A stretch of DNA of 64,000 bases from CAVUPF01 sp963777915 (GTDB taxonomy: Bacteria > Actinomycetota > Thermoleophilia > Solirubrobacterales > 70-9), in the NCBI GenBank assembly GCA_963777915.1, contig CAVZSH010000005.1, positions 1,223,856-1,287,855 on the forward strand, written 5' to 3'. The translations under genes and the position numbers were made by a program. The notes below the pieces were generated by a model, which saw only the letters and a program-made list of their open reading frames with translations, ran no database searches and was not told the DNA's origin. Positions within the stretch are counted from its first letter, which is position 1. Each line of letters starts with the position of its first letter. This document shows, piece by piece, positions 20,045 through 28,464 of this stretch.

Positions 20045-20958
20045 AGGTCCTCGTCACCGGAGCCAGCGGCTTCATCGGGCGGGCGCTCTGCGACGCCCTG
20101 CTGGTCCGGGGCGAGGAGGTGGTGGGATTGACGCGCGACCCCGAGCGGGTGCGCCGCAGTAACCCGCTGGTCGATTGGCACGCTTGGGAGCCGACCCTGG
20201 AACGGCCTCCAGCCGAGGCCTTCGAGGGTGTCGAGGGCGTCGTAAACCTGCTCGGCGAGAAGGTCAACCAGCGCTGGACCGACGACGCCAAGCGTCGGAT
20301 CATGGAGAGCCGCCGCACCGGGACCCACAACCTGGTGGGGGCGATCGCCTCGCTGGAGTCCAAGCCCACGGTGCTGGTCAGCCAGTCTGCGATCGGTTAC
20401 TACGGCGACCGCGGCGCGGCGATCGTCGATGAGTCCGCCGAGCCCGGCGACGGCTTCGACGCCGAGGTGGTGCGGGAGTGGGAGAAGGCGGCGCGGGAGA
20501 TCGAGGGCAGCGGCGTGCGCCTTGTCGTGGTCCGCACAGGGCACGTGCTCGACCCCGGCGGCGGACTGCTCGCCCAGCTCCTGACGCCGTTCAAGCTCGG
20601 GGTCGGTGGCCCGATCGCCGGCGGCAAGCAGTACATGTCATGGGTCCACATCGACGACGAGGTCGGGGTCCTGCTCTGGGCGCTCAACGAGGAGAAGGTG
20701 AGCGGCACCGTCAACTCCACGGCGCCCAACCCGGTCACCAACCAAGAGCTGTCAAAGGCCCTGGGGGGCGCCCTCGGCCGCCCGGCCGTGGTCCCCGTCC
20801 CGGGATTCGCCCTCGACCTGATGTTCGGCGGCGAGTTCGCCGCGGTGCTGAAGGGGGGCCAGCGGGTGGCGCCGCGGAGGACACAGGACCTCGGCTACGA
20901 GTTCGTACACCCCGACCTCGACGAGGCGCTGCGAGACCTGCTTTCTAGCGGTGGTTGA
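20041..20958 (+). CDS. TIGR01777-family epimerase/nucleotide-binding protein (SulA/YfcH-like)
   Basis: 305 aa, extended SDR fold. N-terminal VLVTGASGFIGRALCDALLVRG with the TGxxGxxG motif, then GVVNLLGEKVNQRW, SAIGYYGDRG (the YYG triad region), RTGHVLDPGGGLLAQLL and the C-terminal VVPVPGFALDLMFGGEFAAVLKGGQRVAPRR typical of this family. NAD(P) binding is expected; the substrate is not known for most members. GTG start overlaps the malic enzyme stop (GTGA). The frame is intact although both neighbours are frameshifted. Ends 14 bp into the convergent lipoprotein gene. Confidence 0.88.
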   Translation: MKVLVTGASGFIGRALCDALLVRGEEVVGLTRDPERVRRSNPLVDWHAWEPTLERPPAEAFEGVEGVVNLLGEKVNQRWTDDAKRRIMESRRTGTHNLVGAIASLESKPTVLVSQSAIGYYGDRGAAIVDESAEPGDGFDAEVVREWEKAAREIEGSGVRLVVVRTGHVLDPGGGLLAQLLTPFKLGVGGPIAGGKQYMSWVHIDDEVGVLLWALNEEKVSGTVNSTAPNPVTNQELSKALGGALGRPAVVPVPGFALDLMFGGEFAAVLKGGQRVAPRRTQDLGYEFVHPDLDEALRDLLSSGG

Positions 20959-21447
20959 GGCGGTCGCGCACCTCCTCTCGCACTTCCCCTGAGCCGCCCG
21001 ATTCTCGGATCGCCTTCAGCATGGCCGCCATCGCCGCGCGTCCGGAGCGGCCGGCGATCTGCGCGATCCCCGCAGCGTCGAGGATCGGCCGCGAGAAGCG
21101 CGTCGCGGCGGGATCGAGCTCACCGATGTAGCCAACCGAGGTCGAATCCTCAGCCGCGCGGCGGGCGTCGGCGCCAACCGCGGCGAGACTCCACCTTGGG
21201 GCGCCCCCCGTGTCGTCGAGGCAGACGGCCTGGACCCGCAGGTCGCCGGCTCGGCCGCCGCTGCGCGAAAGCTCCTGGCGGGCCCCGGCGCATATCGCCT
21301 TCCCGGCGGCCGCCCGGGCACCGTGCAGGGGCGAACTGACATAGACGGTCACGGTAGCCCCTCTGATACACCGCCCCCCCCCCCGCATCCGGCGAGCGCT
21401 GCGATCGGCACAAGCAGGGCAAGAGCGGAGGCGAAGCGCCGTCTCAG
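20945..21447 (-). pseudogene. Short binding-protein-like lipoprotein, out of frame after the signal peptide
   Basis: The frame starting at a CTG overlapping the pfkA stop (CTGA) encodes a lipoprotein signal, RRRFASALALLVPIAALAGC followed by five Gly (lipobox LAGC), but stops soon after. The following 130 codons in another frame (ATVTVYVSSPLHGARAAAGK, VQAVCLDDTGGAP, VGYIGELDPAATRFSRPILD) resemble the first lobe of type-1 periplasmic binding proteins such as those for branched-chain amino acids. One missing base reconnects them, either in the CCCC at 21358-21361 or in the 11-C run at 21374-21384; the restored product is 167 aa, far shorter than a full two-lobe protein. Could be sequence error or phase variation. 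Confidence 0.6.
21374..21384. repeat. Homopolymer tract of 11 C (11 G in the coding sense)
   Basis: Immediately follows the lipobox cysteine codon of the lipoprotein gene on the minus strand, encoding poly-Gly. Such tracts are prone to slipped-strand change and also to sequencing error. The longest homopolymer I noticed in the window. Confidence 0.95.
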
Positions 21448-22470
21448 CCGAAAAATAACTCGGCCTCTCCGAAGAGGGACTCGGGGACGAGCTTCAGCTC
21501 CGCGGTCGCTTCGGTGAGCTGAACGAGATGGATGTCGGTTCCCCGCAGAGCAGTCATTGTCCCCCAACGCTGAGCGTTGACGGCATCGATCGCGTGCAGA
21601 CCGAAGCGAGTCGCCAACACCCGATCAAAGGCGGTCGGGGTGCCACCGCGCTGCACGTGCCCGAGCACCGTCGCGCGAGTCTCCTTGCCGGTGCGCTGCT
21701 CGATCTCGCCCTCAAGCCATCGGGCGATCCCACCGAGGCGCAGCGTGGCCGAAGGCGTCCAGCTCTCGATCGTCAGGCTCCGGCACGCCGCCCGCGGTCG
21801 AGCGCCCTCAGCGACGACCACGATCGGGGCGAAGTGGCTTGCGAAGCGCCTCCCGACCAGCTCGCAGACCCGCTCGACGTCGAAGCGCTGCTCAGGGATG
21901 AGGATCACGTTGGCGCCGCCGGCAAGACCTGCGTGAAAGGCAATCCAGCCCGCGCTGCGTCCCATCACCTCAACGATCAGCACTCGGTGGTGGCTGTCGG
22001 CGGTGGTATGAAGGCGGTCGATCGCCTCCATCGCGATGTTGACGGCGGTGTCGAAGCCAAACGTGTAGTCGGTCGCACTGAGATCGTTGTCGATCGTCTT
22101 CGGCACACCGACGACCTTGATCCCGGCCTGTTCGTGGAGGCGAAAGGCGGCGCCGAGCGTGTCCTCGCCACCGATCACGATTAGGCCATCGACTCCTGCC
22201 GCCGCCAGATTCTCGACGATCCGGACTGGCCCGTCGTCTACGGCGAAAGGGTTGCTTCGCGAGGATCCGAGAATGGTGCCGCCGCGCGGCAGGATGCCGC
22301 GCACCTCGGGCACCCCGAGTGGGCCGTGGTCACGCTCAAGCGGCCCAAGCCAGACTTCCGGTAACCGACAAACTCGTGCCCGTCTGGCCGACCCCCTTAC
22401 GGACGATCGCCCTGATCACCGCGTTCAGCCCTGGGCAATCGCCCCCACCGGTGAGCACGCCGATACGCAT
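21444..22470 (-). pseudogene. pfkA: 6-phosphofructokinase, N terminus split by two frameshifts
   Basis: Phosphorylates fructose 6-phosphate. ATG at 22470 gives MRIGVLTGGGDCPGLNAVIR, a perfect N terminus, but the frame breaks near 22379 (expected QTGHEFVGYR) and again near 22359 (expected WLGPLERDHGPLGVPEVRGIL); two one-base deletions restore 342 codons. The remaining 289 codons are intact: GTILGSSRSNPF, GGEDTLGAAF, PKTIDNDLSATDYTFGFDTA, MGRSAGWIA. Asp and Lys in GGEDT and PKTIDND are at positions where E. coli ATP-PFK has Gly, the combination associated with pyrophosphate-dependent enzymes. Probably functional in the cell, with the frameshifts being sequence errors. Lies 31 bp after the small membrane gene. 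Confidence 0.88.
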
Positions 22471-22501
22471 TCGCCCAGCTTAGAGCTGCCCTGAGGCGCC
22501 G

Positions 22502-22651
22502 CTAGGACTTCGGCTGGTGGGAGATGCGGATCCCGGCGCCGATCAGCAGCACGGTAAAGAGGACGAGTCCGGCAACCGGGCCGCCCTCGCCGAGGGCGTA
22601 GGAGACCGTCATCGCGGCAAGCGCCAGAAAGAGCGTTACGACCAGTCCCAT
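22502..22651 (-). CDS. 49-aa double-spanning membrane protein
   Basis: Small gene between trpA and pfkA. ATG at 22651 lies 12 nt after the trpA stop. Two hydrophobic helices (GLVVTLFLALAAMTVSYAL and VAGLVLFTVLLIGAGI) are joined by the short turn GEGGP, ending RISHQPKS. No family recognised; a bitopic hairpin of this size is often a membrane accessory subunit. Supported by its reading frame, hydrophobic profile and tight spacing to both neighbours. Function unknown. Confidence 0.6.
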   Translation of the reverse strand: MGLVVTLFLALAAMTVSYALGEGGPVAGLVLFTVLLIGAGIRISHQPKS

Positions 22652-22663
22652 GCGGCGCTGATC

Positions 22664-23482
22664 CTAGCCTGCCAGGGCGACGCGCGCCTCGTGCAGGAAG
22701 GCGGCGACCGCTCCCGCGGCCGCCTCTGGGGAACCAGCCTCGGCGGCGGCGCGGACCAGCCGGCTGCCGATGATCACGCCGTCGGCGACCTCTCCCACCT
22801 GGGCGGCCTGCTGTGGCGTCCCGATCCCAAAGCCGACGGCCACCGGTGCCTCGGACTCCGCCCGGGTCGCCGAGACCAACTCGGCGAGGCCGGGGGGAAG
22901 CTCGTCCCGCTCCCCCGTAGTACCAACCGTGGAGACGACGTAGACGAAACCCCGGGCGGCGGCGCAGATCCTGGCGCGGCGCCCAGGCGGGGTGGTCGGC
23001 GCAACCAGTGCCACCGGCGCCAGCCCGGCGGCGCAGAGCGCCGAGCGAGCCTCATCCCACTCTCCGAGCGGCAGGTCGGGGATGATCGCCCCGGTAGCGC
23101 CGGCCTTAGCCGCGCGGCGGGCGAACTCGGTCGCCCCCCCGTGCGCCAACACCATATTGGCGTAGACCATGAGGACTACCGGCACTCGCTCGGCGACCGA
23201 CGCGCAGGCCTCCAGGGCGGTGTCCAGGGTGGCGCCCGCGGCCAGCGCCGCGGTCGCGGCGGCGTGGATCGTCGGGCCGTCGGCAAGGGGATCGGAGAAG
23301 GGCACGCCCAACTCGATCAGGTCGGCGCCCGCGTCGGAGTAGGCGGCGGCGATCGCCAGCGAGGACTCGCGGTCGGGGTAGCCGGCCATCATGTAGGGCA
23401 TCAACGCGGCGCGACTCTCGGCGCGGGCAGCGTCGAAGGCCGCGGCGATTCGCTCGATCCCGGTCATGGTCGCTTCAGTCAC
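22664..23482 (-). CDS. trpA: Tryptophan synthase alpha subunit
   Basis: Cleaves indole-3-glycerol phosphate to indole, which tunnels to TrpB. 272 aa, TIM barrel. MPYMMAGYPDRESS, the catalytic Glu in LIELGVPFSDPLADGPTIHAA, the catalytic Asp in GAIIPDLPLGEWDE, and the phosphate loop VGFGIGTPQQAAQV and GSRLV are all present. It overlaps the 3' end of trpB by 8 bp. The small membrane protein and pfkA follow, so glycolytic PfkA may be co-transcribed with the trp genes. Confidence 0.96.
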   Translation of the reverse strand: MTEATMTGIERIAAAFDAARAESRAALMPYMMAGYPDRESSLAIAAAYSDAGADLIELGVPFSDPLADGPTIHAAATAALAAGATLDTALEACASVAERVPVVLMVYANMVLAHGGATEFARRAAKAGATGAIIPDLPLGEWDEARSALCAAGLAPVALVAPTTPPGRRARICAAARGFVYVVSTVGTTGERDELPPGLAELVSATRAESEAPVAVGFGIGTPQQAAQVGEVADGVIIGSRLVRAAAEAGSPEAAAGAVAAFLHEARVALAG

Positions 23483-24641
23483 CGGTGCGCTCCATCACCT
23501 CGGCGAGGTCCTTGTCGCCGCGGCCGGAAAGGCAGAGAACGTCGAATCCGTCCCCCCCGCCGTTCTCCAGGAGCCAGGCGATCGCATGGGAGGACTCCAG
23601 CGCCGGGACGATCCCCTCAAGGCGAGAGAGCAGGGCAAAGGCGGCCAGGGCCTGCGCGTCGGTTACCGCGTAGTAGCTGGCTCGACCTGTGTCACGCAGG
23701 TAGGCATGCTCGGGGCCGACCCCCGGATAGTCGAGGCCGGCGGAGACCGAGTGCGCCTCGAGGATCTGGCCCTCCTCGTTGGCGAGCACCGAGGAGAGCG
23801 AGCCGTGCAGGACGCCGGCGCTGCCGGCGAGCAGCGAGGCGCCGTGGCGGCCGCTCTTCAAACCCTCCCCCGCGGCCTCGACCCCGACCAGCTCCACCCG
23901 CTCATCGTTGAGAAACGGGGTGAAGATCCCGATCGAGTTGGAGCCACCGCCGACGCAAGCGATCACCCGAGCGGGAAGCGATCCCTCGACGGCGAGCGCC
24001 TGCTCACGCGCCTCATCGCCGATCACCCGCTGAAGGTCGCGGACGAGCGCCGGGAACGGCGCCGGCCCAACCGCGGAGCCGATCGCGTAATGGGTCGTCT
24101 CGACGTTCGCAACCCAGTCGCGGATCGCGGCGCTCACCGCCTCCTTCAAGGTGCGGGCGCCGGACTCCACCGGAACCACCTCGGCCCCAAGCAGCCGCAT
24201 CCGGTCGACGTTGGGCGCCTGGCGGCGGATGTCTTCGCTTCCCATGTAGACGACGCACTCCAGGGCGAGCAGGGCGCAGGCGGTGGCCGTCGCCACCCCG
24301 TGCTGGCCGGCGCCGGTCTCGGCGATCACCCGGGGCTTGCCCATCCGTTGCGCGAGCAGCGCCTGGCCGATCGCGTTGTTGATCTTGTGGGCGCCGGTGT
24401 GGGCGAGGTCCTCGCGCTTCAGGTAGACGGTGCGCCCGGCTCGCTCGGAGATCCGCTCTGCCCGGTAAAGCGGCGTCGGGCGGCCGATGAAGTCGCGGTG
24501 CAGGAGGGCGAGCCGGCCTTGGAACTGCCCGTCCTCGCGTGCCTCCCTCCAAGCATCGGTCAGCTCGTCGAGCGCCCCGATCAGCGTCTCCGGCACGTAG
24601 CGGCCCCCGTAGGGGCCGAACCGCTCCTCGACCGCACTCAT
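23475..24641 (-). CDS. trpB: Tryptophan synthase beta subunit
   Basis: PLP enzyme that condenses indole with serine. 388 aa. The PLP lysine lies in KREDLAHTGAHKINNA; the phosphate-binding loop is GGGSNSIGIF; GAGQHGVATATACALL and the C-terminal LSGRGDKD are standard TrpB1 features. MSAVEERFGPYGGRYVPETL is the usual N terminus. ATGA-type overlap with trpF upstream and an 8-bp overlap with trpA downstream indicate translational coupling and the alpha2-beta2 complex. Confidence 0.97.
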   Translation of the reverse strand: MSAVEERFGPYGGRYVPETLIGALDELTDAWREAREDGQFQGRLALLHRDFIGRPTPLYRAERISERAGRTVYLKREDLAHTGAHKINNAIGQALLAQRMGKPRVIAETGAGQHGVATATACALLALECVVYMGSEDIRRQAPNVDRMRLLGAEVVPVESGARTLKEAVSAAIRDWVANVETTHYAIGSAVGPAPFPALVRDLQRVIGDEAREQALAVEGSLPARVIACVGGGSNSIGIFTPFLNDERVELVGVEAAGEGLKSGRHGASLLAGSAGVLHGSLSSVLANEEGQILEAHSVSAGLDYPGVGPEHAYLRDTGRASYYAVTDAQALAAFALLSRLEGIVPALESSHAIAWLLENGGGDGFDVLCLSGRGDKDLAEVMERTGD

Positions 24642-25273
24642 GCAGCGGGGACGCTAGCGGCCTCTGCGGCCTCAAAGAAGGCGGCCATCGCCGCGTGGTC
24701 CTTGCGGCCGAGATCGGCCTCGACTCCGCTCGCGACGTCGACCGCGTAGGGATGGGCAATAGCGATCGCCTCGGCGACGTTCTCGGGGCGCAAGCCGCCG
24801 GCGAGGATCGCCGGCACCGCTGAGCGGCGCTCGGCCAGCAGCCCCCAGTCAAAGCGCTCGCCGGTCCCGCCCCAAAGGCCCCGGCTGCGCCGGTCAAAGA
24901 GATGGAAATGGGTGCGGTAGGCCTCGGCGGCGTGGATGTCGGCGGCGCTGGCGACGTGAACCGCCTTCACCACCTTGACCCCCGTCCGGCGCGCCACCTC
25001 TGCGCAAAACGAAGGACCCTCCTCCCCGTTCAGCTGAACCATCGTCAAGCCGGCGTTCTCGACCGCCTTGCCGACCTCCTCCAGCTCGGAGTTGACGAAG
25101 ACGCCGGCAACCTCGCACTTGCGCCGGAACGCGGCGCCGATCTCAGCCGCCCGAGCCGGCTCGCATCGCCGCGGGCTCTGCTCGTAGTGGACGAGCCCGA
25201 CGGCCCACGCCCCGAGGCGCACCGCCTCGGCGGCGTCGTCCAGATTCGTGACTCCGCAGATCTTTACCCGCAC
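24638..25273 (-). CDS. trpF: Phosphoribosylanthranilate isomerase
   Basis: Amadori rearrangement of N-(5-phosphoribosyl)anthranilate, third step of tryptophan synthesis. 211 aa, TIM barrel. KICGVTNLDDAAEAV holds the catalytic Cys; VQLNGEEGPSF and the C-terminal ILAGGLRPENVAEAI and DVASGVEAD (catalytic Asp and phosphate loop) complete the set. It starts 18 bp after the HtrA-like gene and overlaps trpB by four bases. A separate TrpF alongside TrpC means the TrpCF fusion and PriA substitution are not needed here. Confidence 0.95.
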   Translation of the reverse strand: MRVKICGVTNLDDAAEAVRLGAWAVGLVHYEQSPRRCEPARAAEIGAAFRRKCEVAGVFVNSELEEVGKAVENAGLTMVQLNGEEGPSFCAEVARRTGVKVVKAVHVASAADIHAAEAYRTHFHLFDRRSRGLWGGTGERFDWGLLAERRSAVPAILAGGLRPENVAEAIAIAHPYAVDVASGVEADLGRKDHAAMAAFFEAAEAASVPAA

Positions 25274-25291
25274 CCCCTCAGGGTAGGGGAG

Positions 25292-26542
25292 CTAGCGGCC
25301 CAGCGGCCCGATCGACCCAGACTGAGCGTCGCGGATCGACGCGGGACGTTCGCCTAGCGTCACGCTCACCGTCTTGGTCGAGCCGCCACGCAGCACCGTG
25401 ACTTCGACCGATTCTCCTGGCTTGGCGGCGTTGACGATGTTGACTACTTCGTCCATCGAGGAGATCTTCTTGCCGTTGATCTTGGTGATGATGTCGCCGC
25501 CGAGGCTGAAGTTGGCGCCGTCGATCGTCGCCGCGGTCGTGCCACCCTGAATGCCCGCCTTGTCGGCGGGGCCGTTCTTGACCACTTCCTGGACGAGCAC
25601 GCCTTCCTTGACCGGCAGGTTGACCGCCTGCGCCAGGGCCGGGGTGACGCTGGTCCCGGTGATGCCGAGGAACGCGTGCTGGACCTTGCCCTTGGTCTCC
25701 AGCTGGCTGATCTCTTCTCGCGCAGTGTCGATCGGGATCGCGAAGCCGATGCCGACGTTTCCGTCGCTACCGTTGCCACCGGTCTCAATCTGAGAGTTGA
25801 TCCCGATCACGTTTCCGGCAGCTTCGATCAACGGGCCGCCGGAATTGCCGGGGTTGATCGCCGCGTCGGTCTGGATCACGTTGGAGATTGAGAAGCCGTC
25901 GGGGGCCTGGATCTGGCGCTGGAGCGCCGAGACGATGCCGCTTGTCACGGTGCGATCGAGGCCGAAGGGGTTGCCGATCGCGACCACCGGGTCGCCGACT
26001 TCGATCTTCGAGGAGTTGCCGAGCGGCAGCGGGTGAAGCTGGTCTGACGGGGCATTCACCTTGAGCAGCGCCAAGTCGGTCGCCGGGTCGGTGCCGACCA
26101 CGGTGGCGTCATAGGCGGTGTTGGAGGCGCCCAGTTTGACTTGGATGTGGTTGGCGCCGGCGATCACATGGTTGTTGGTGAGGACGTGGCCGTTGGTGTC
26201 GATCACGATGCCGGAGCCGGTCGCGGTGCCACCGCCTTCCTTTTCGGTTTCTTCTTCCCCGAACGCCCCGAACGGCGAAGGAGAGCGCTTGGCCGGGATT
26301 TCGGCCTGGATGAAGGCGACCCCCTGCCCGTCGCGGCGGTAGATCTGGTTGACGACGTTGGTGCTGCCGCTCTTGCTGGCGGTCGTTGTGGCCAGTGGCG
26401 CTGCGAACGTCGTGGTCGAGCCGCCCTGGGCATCGATCCAGCCGGCGGCGATCGCGATCCAGCCGAAGACGCCGACGACCGCGCCGCCCAAAAGGGCCGA
26501 GCCGAAGGGGGTGCGGAAGAAGCGCTGCGCCTTGTGGATCAT
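25292..26542 (-). CDS. HtrA/DegP-like serine protease with PDZ domain
   Basis: 416 aa. Short cytoplasmic N terminus, one transmembrane anchor (ALLGGAVVGVFGWIAIAAG, residues about 15-33), a trypsin-like domain with catalytic His in LTNNHVIAGA, Asp in TDLALLKVN and Ser in INPGNSGGPLIE, and a C-terminal PDZ domain (GVLVQEVVKNGPADKAGIQGG...GDIITKINGKKISSMDEV). Extracytoplasmic quality-control protease of the S1C family. It sits between trpC (72 bp upstream) and trpF (18 bp downstream), an unusual insertion in a trp operon. TAGGAT near 26584 is a possible -10 for a promoter of its own. Confidence 0.95.
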   Translation of the reverse strand: MIHKAQRFFRTPFGSALLGGAVVGVFGWIAIAAGWIDAQGGSTTTFAAPLATTTASKSGSTNVVNQIYRRDGQGVAFIQAEIPAKRSPSPFGAFGEEETEKEGGGTATGSGIVIDTNGHVLTNNHVIAGANHIQVKLGASNTAYDATVVGTDPATDLALLKVNAPSDQLHPLPLGNSSKIEVGDPVVAIGNPFGLDRTVTSGIVSALQRQIQAPDGFSISNVIQTDAAINPGNSGGPLIEAAGNVIGINSQIETGGNGSDGNVGIGFAIPIDTAREEISQLETKGKVQHAFLGITGTSVTPALAQAVNLPVKEGVLVQEVVKNGPADKAGIQGGTTAATIDGANFSLGGDIITKINGKKISSMDEVVNIVNAAKPGESVEVTVLRGGSTKTVSVTLGERPASIRDAQSGSIGPLGR

Positions 26543-26614
26543 CTGGCAATCATCCGGGACCGCGTTGAGTCGCCCCTAAACGATCCTAAAAGACTTCTTA
26601 AATTTGGCGACCAC

Positions 26615-27421
26615 TCAGTGAAGAGGCCGCTCACGGGCGCTTTCCCGGGCTCCGGTCAGCTCACGGGCCTTCGCCTCGGGATCGGCGGCTTCCATCAGCG
26701 CCTCGCCGATCAGCACTGCGTCGACGCCCGCCCGCTCCAGCTCCGCCAGCTCCGCTCGCGTCGAAAAGCCGCTCTCGGCGACGACGGTCTTGCTCGCGGG
26801 CACGCCCGGGATCAGCTCATAGGTTGTGCAGACCTCGACCGTTCCCTCATCGAGATCGCGGTTGTTGATCCCGATCGCGTCGACACCCAACTCCAGCGCC
26901 CGCTCCAACTCCACCGCGTCGTGTACCTCAACCAAGCACTCGAGACCGATCGCGCCTGCCTCCTCGTGCATCGAGCGCAGGGCGCGATCGTCGAGGGCGC
27001 GGACGATCAGCAGGACCGCGTCGGCGCCGTTGAGCGCCGCCTCGTAGAGCTGATAGGGATCGATGATGAAGTCCTTGCGGAGGATCGGTAGATCGCAGGC
27101 CACTCGGGCGGTGCGCAGGTCGTCGAGCGAGCCGCCGAAGTGGACCTCGTCGGTGAGGATTGAGAGCGCCGCCGCACCCCCCCTCTCATAGGCACCGACT
27201 TGATCGGCCACCTGGGCCGCGGCAGAGATCTCCCCGGCACTGGGCGAGCGCCGCTTGAACTCGGCGATCAGGGAGAGACCGGGGCGCGACAGCGCCTCGC
27301 CGAAGGCGCAACCCCCGGGCCGCTCGGATAATCGGGACTCAAGCTCGGCTTGGGGGACCTCGCTGCGACGGCGCTCCACTCCCTGGCGGGCGGCCGAGAT
27401 GAGCTGCTCGATCGTTCTCAC
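26615..27421 (-). CDS. trpC: Indole-3-glycerol phosphate synthase
   Basis: Ring-closing decarboxylase, fourth step of tryptophan synthesis. 268 aa from GTG at 27421. Motifs: LIAEFKRRSPSAG (catalytic Lys), LSILTDEVHFGGSLDDL, LPILRKDFIIDPYQLYEA (second catalytic Lys), CLVEVHDAVELERAL, IGINNRDL and VAESGFSTRAEL. The open frame continues upstream through trpD, but the family N terminus fits the GTG, 14 nt after the trpD stop. Last gene before the inserted HtrA-like protease. Confidence 0.95.
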   Translation of the reverse strand: MRTIEQLISAARQGVERRRSEVPQAELESRLSERPGGCAFGEALSRPGLSLIAEFKRRSPSAGEISAAAQVADQVGAYERGGAAALSILTDEVHFGGSLDDLRTARVACDLPILRKDFIIDPYQLYEAALNGADAVLLIVRALDDRALRSMHEEAGAIGLECLVEVHDAVELERALELGVDAIGINNRDLDEGTVEVCTTYELIPGVPASKTVVAESGFSTRAELAELERAGVDAVLIGEALMEAADPEAKARELTGARESARERPLH

Positions 27422-27435
27422 GTGACCGACCGAGC

Positions 27436-28464
27436 CTAGTCGCTGAGCTTGGCGCTCGTCTCGATCAGACGGTCGAGAACCTGACGGGCGGCGCCCGAGT
27501 CGATGGCGGCGGCAGCCCTGATGACCCCCTCGCCGAGGTCGGCGGCAAGGCCCCCGATGTAGATCGCGGCGGCCGCGTTGAGCAGGACGAAGTCGCGGCG
27601 CGGCCCCCCCTGACCATCCAGGACGGCGCGCGAGGCGGTTGCGTTTTCCTCCGGCGTGCCGCCGGCGACCTCGCCGAGGTCGGCCTCGATCAACCCGAAC
27701 GCGCCCGGCTCTACGAACCACTCCGAGGTGCCACCGTCGGCGACCTCGATCACCCGGGTTCGTGCCGAGATCGAGAGCTCGTCGACACCGTCCTCGGCCG
27801 CGACCACCATCGCCCGCACGGAGCCGAGACCGACCAGCGCCTCGGCGATCGACTCCTGGTAGTGGCGGTCGGAGACGCCGAGCAGCTGGCGCTCGGCGCC
27901 GGCCGGGTTGGTGAGAGGGCCGAGGAAGTTGAAGATCGTCCTCACGCCCAGCTCCTTGCGGACCGGGGCCACGTGGGCCATCGCCGCGTGGTGGCGGGGG
28001 GCGAACATAAAGCCGAAGCCGACCTCGTCGATGCAGCGGGCGACCGCCTCGGGGCCGAGATCGATGTTCACCCCCAGGGCCTCGAGCAGGTCGGCCGAAC
28101 CGCATCTGCTCGTGTTGGAGCGGTTACCGTGCTTGGCAATCGCGCAGCCAGCGCCCGCGGCGACCAGCGCCGCCGTAGTGGAGACGTTGAAGGTCGAGGG
28201 GCCGCCGCCAGTTCCGGCGGTATCGACCAGCTCGGCCCGCTCGGGGCTGACCCGGGTAGCGAGCACCCGCATCGTCCGCGCCAAGCCGACCAGCTCGGGC
28301 ACCGTCTCCCCCTTGGCGCGAAGGGCGATCAGGAAAGCGCCGGTCTGGACCGGGTCGGTGCGCCCCTCCATGATCTCGGCCAGCACCGCGGAGGCGTGGT
28401 CGGCGGTGAGGTGGTCGCCGCCGCAGACCGCGTCGATCGCGCGGGTGACGACGTCGTTGGGCAT
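27436..28464 (-). CDS. trpD: Anthranilate phosphoribosyltransferase
   Basis: Joins PRPP to anthranilate. 342 aa. PRPP-binding glycine-rich loop DTAGTGGGPSTFNVST, the KHGNRSNTSRCGSADLLEALGV block and the metal-binding pair in VDELS are present, together with FMFAPRHHAAMAHVAPVRKELGVRTIFNFLGPLTNPA, shown here in name only because the family is unmistakable. Its ATG shares one base with the trpG stop (TGATG). It is a separate TrpD, not the TrpGD fusion found in enterics. Confidence 0.96.
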   Translation of the reverse strand: MPNDVVTRAIDAVCGGDHLTADHASAVLAEIMEGRTDPVQTGAFLIALRAKGETVPELVGLARTMRVLATRVSPERAELVDTAGTGGGPSTFNVSTTAALVAAGAGCAIAKHGNRSNTSRCGSADLLEALGVNIDLGPEAVARCIDEVGFGFMFAPRHHAAMAHVAPVRKELGVRTIFNFLGPLTNPAGAERQLLGVSDRHYQESIAEALVGLGSVRAMVVAAEDGVDELSISARTRVIEVADGGTSEWFVEPGAFGLIEADLGEVAGGTPEENATASRAVLDGQGGPRRDFVLLNAAAAIYIGGLAADLGEGVIRAAAAIDSGAARQVLDRLIETSAKLSD

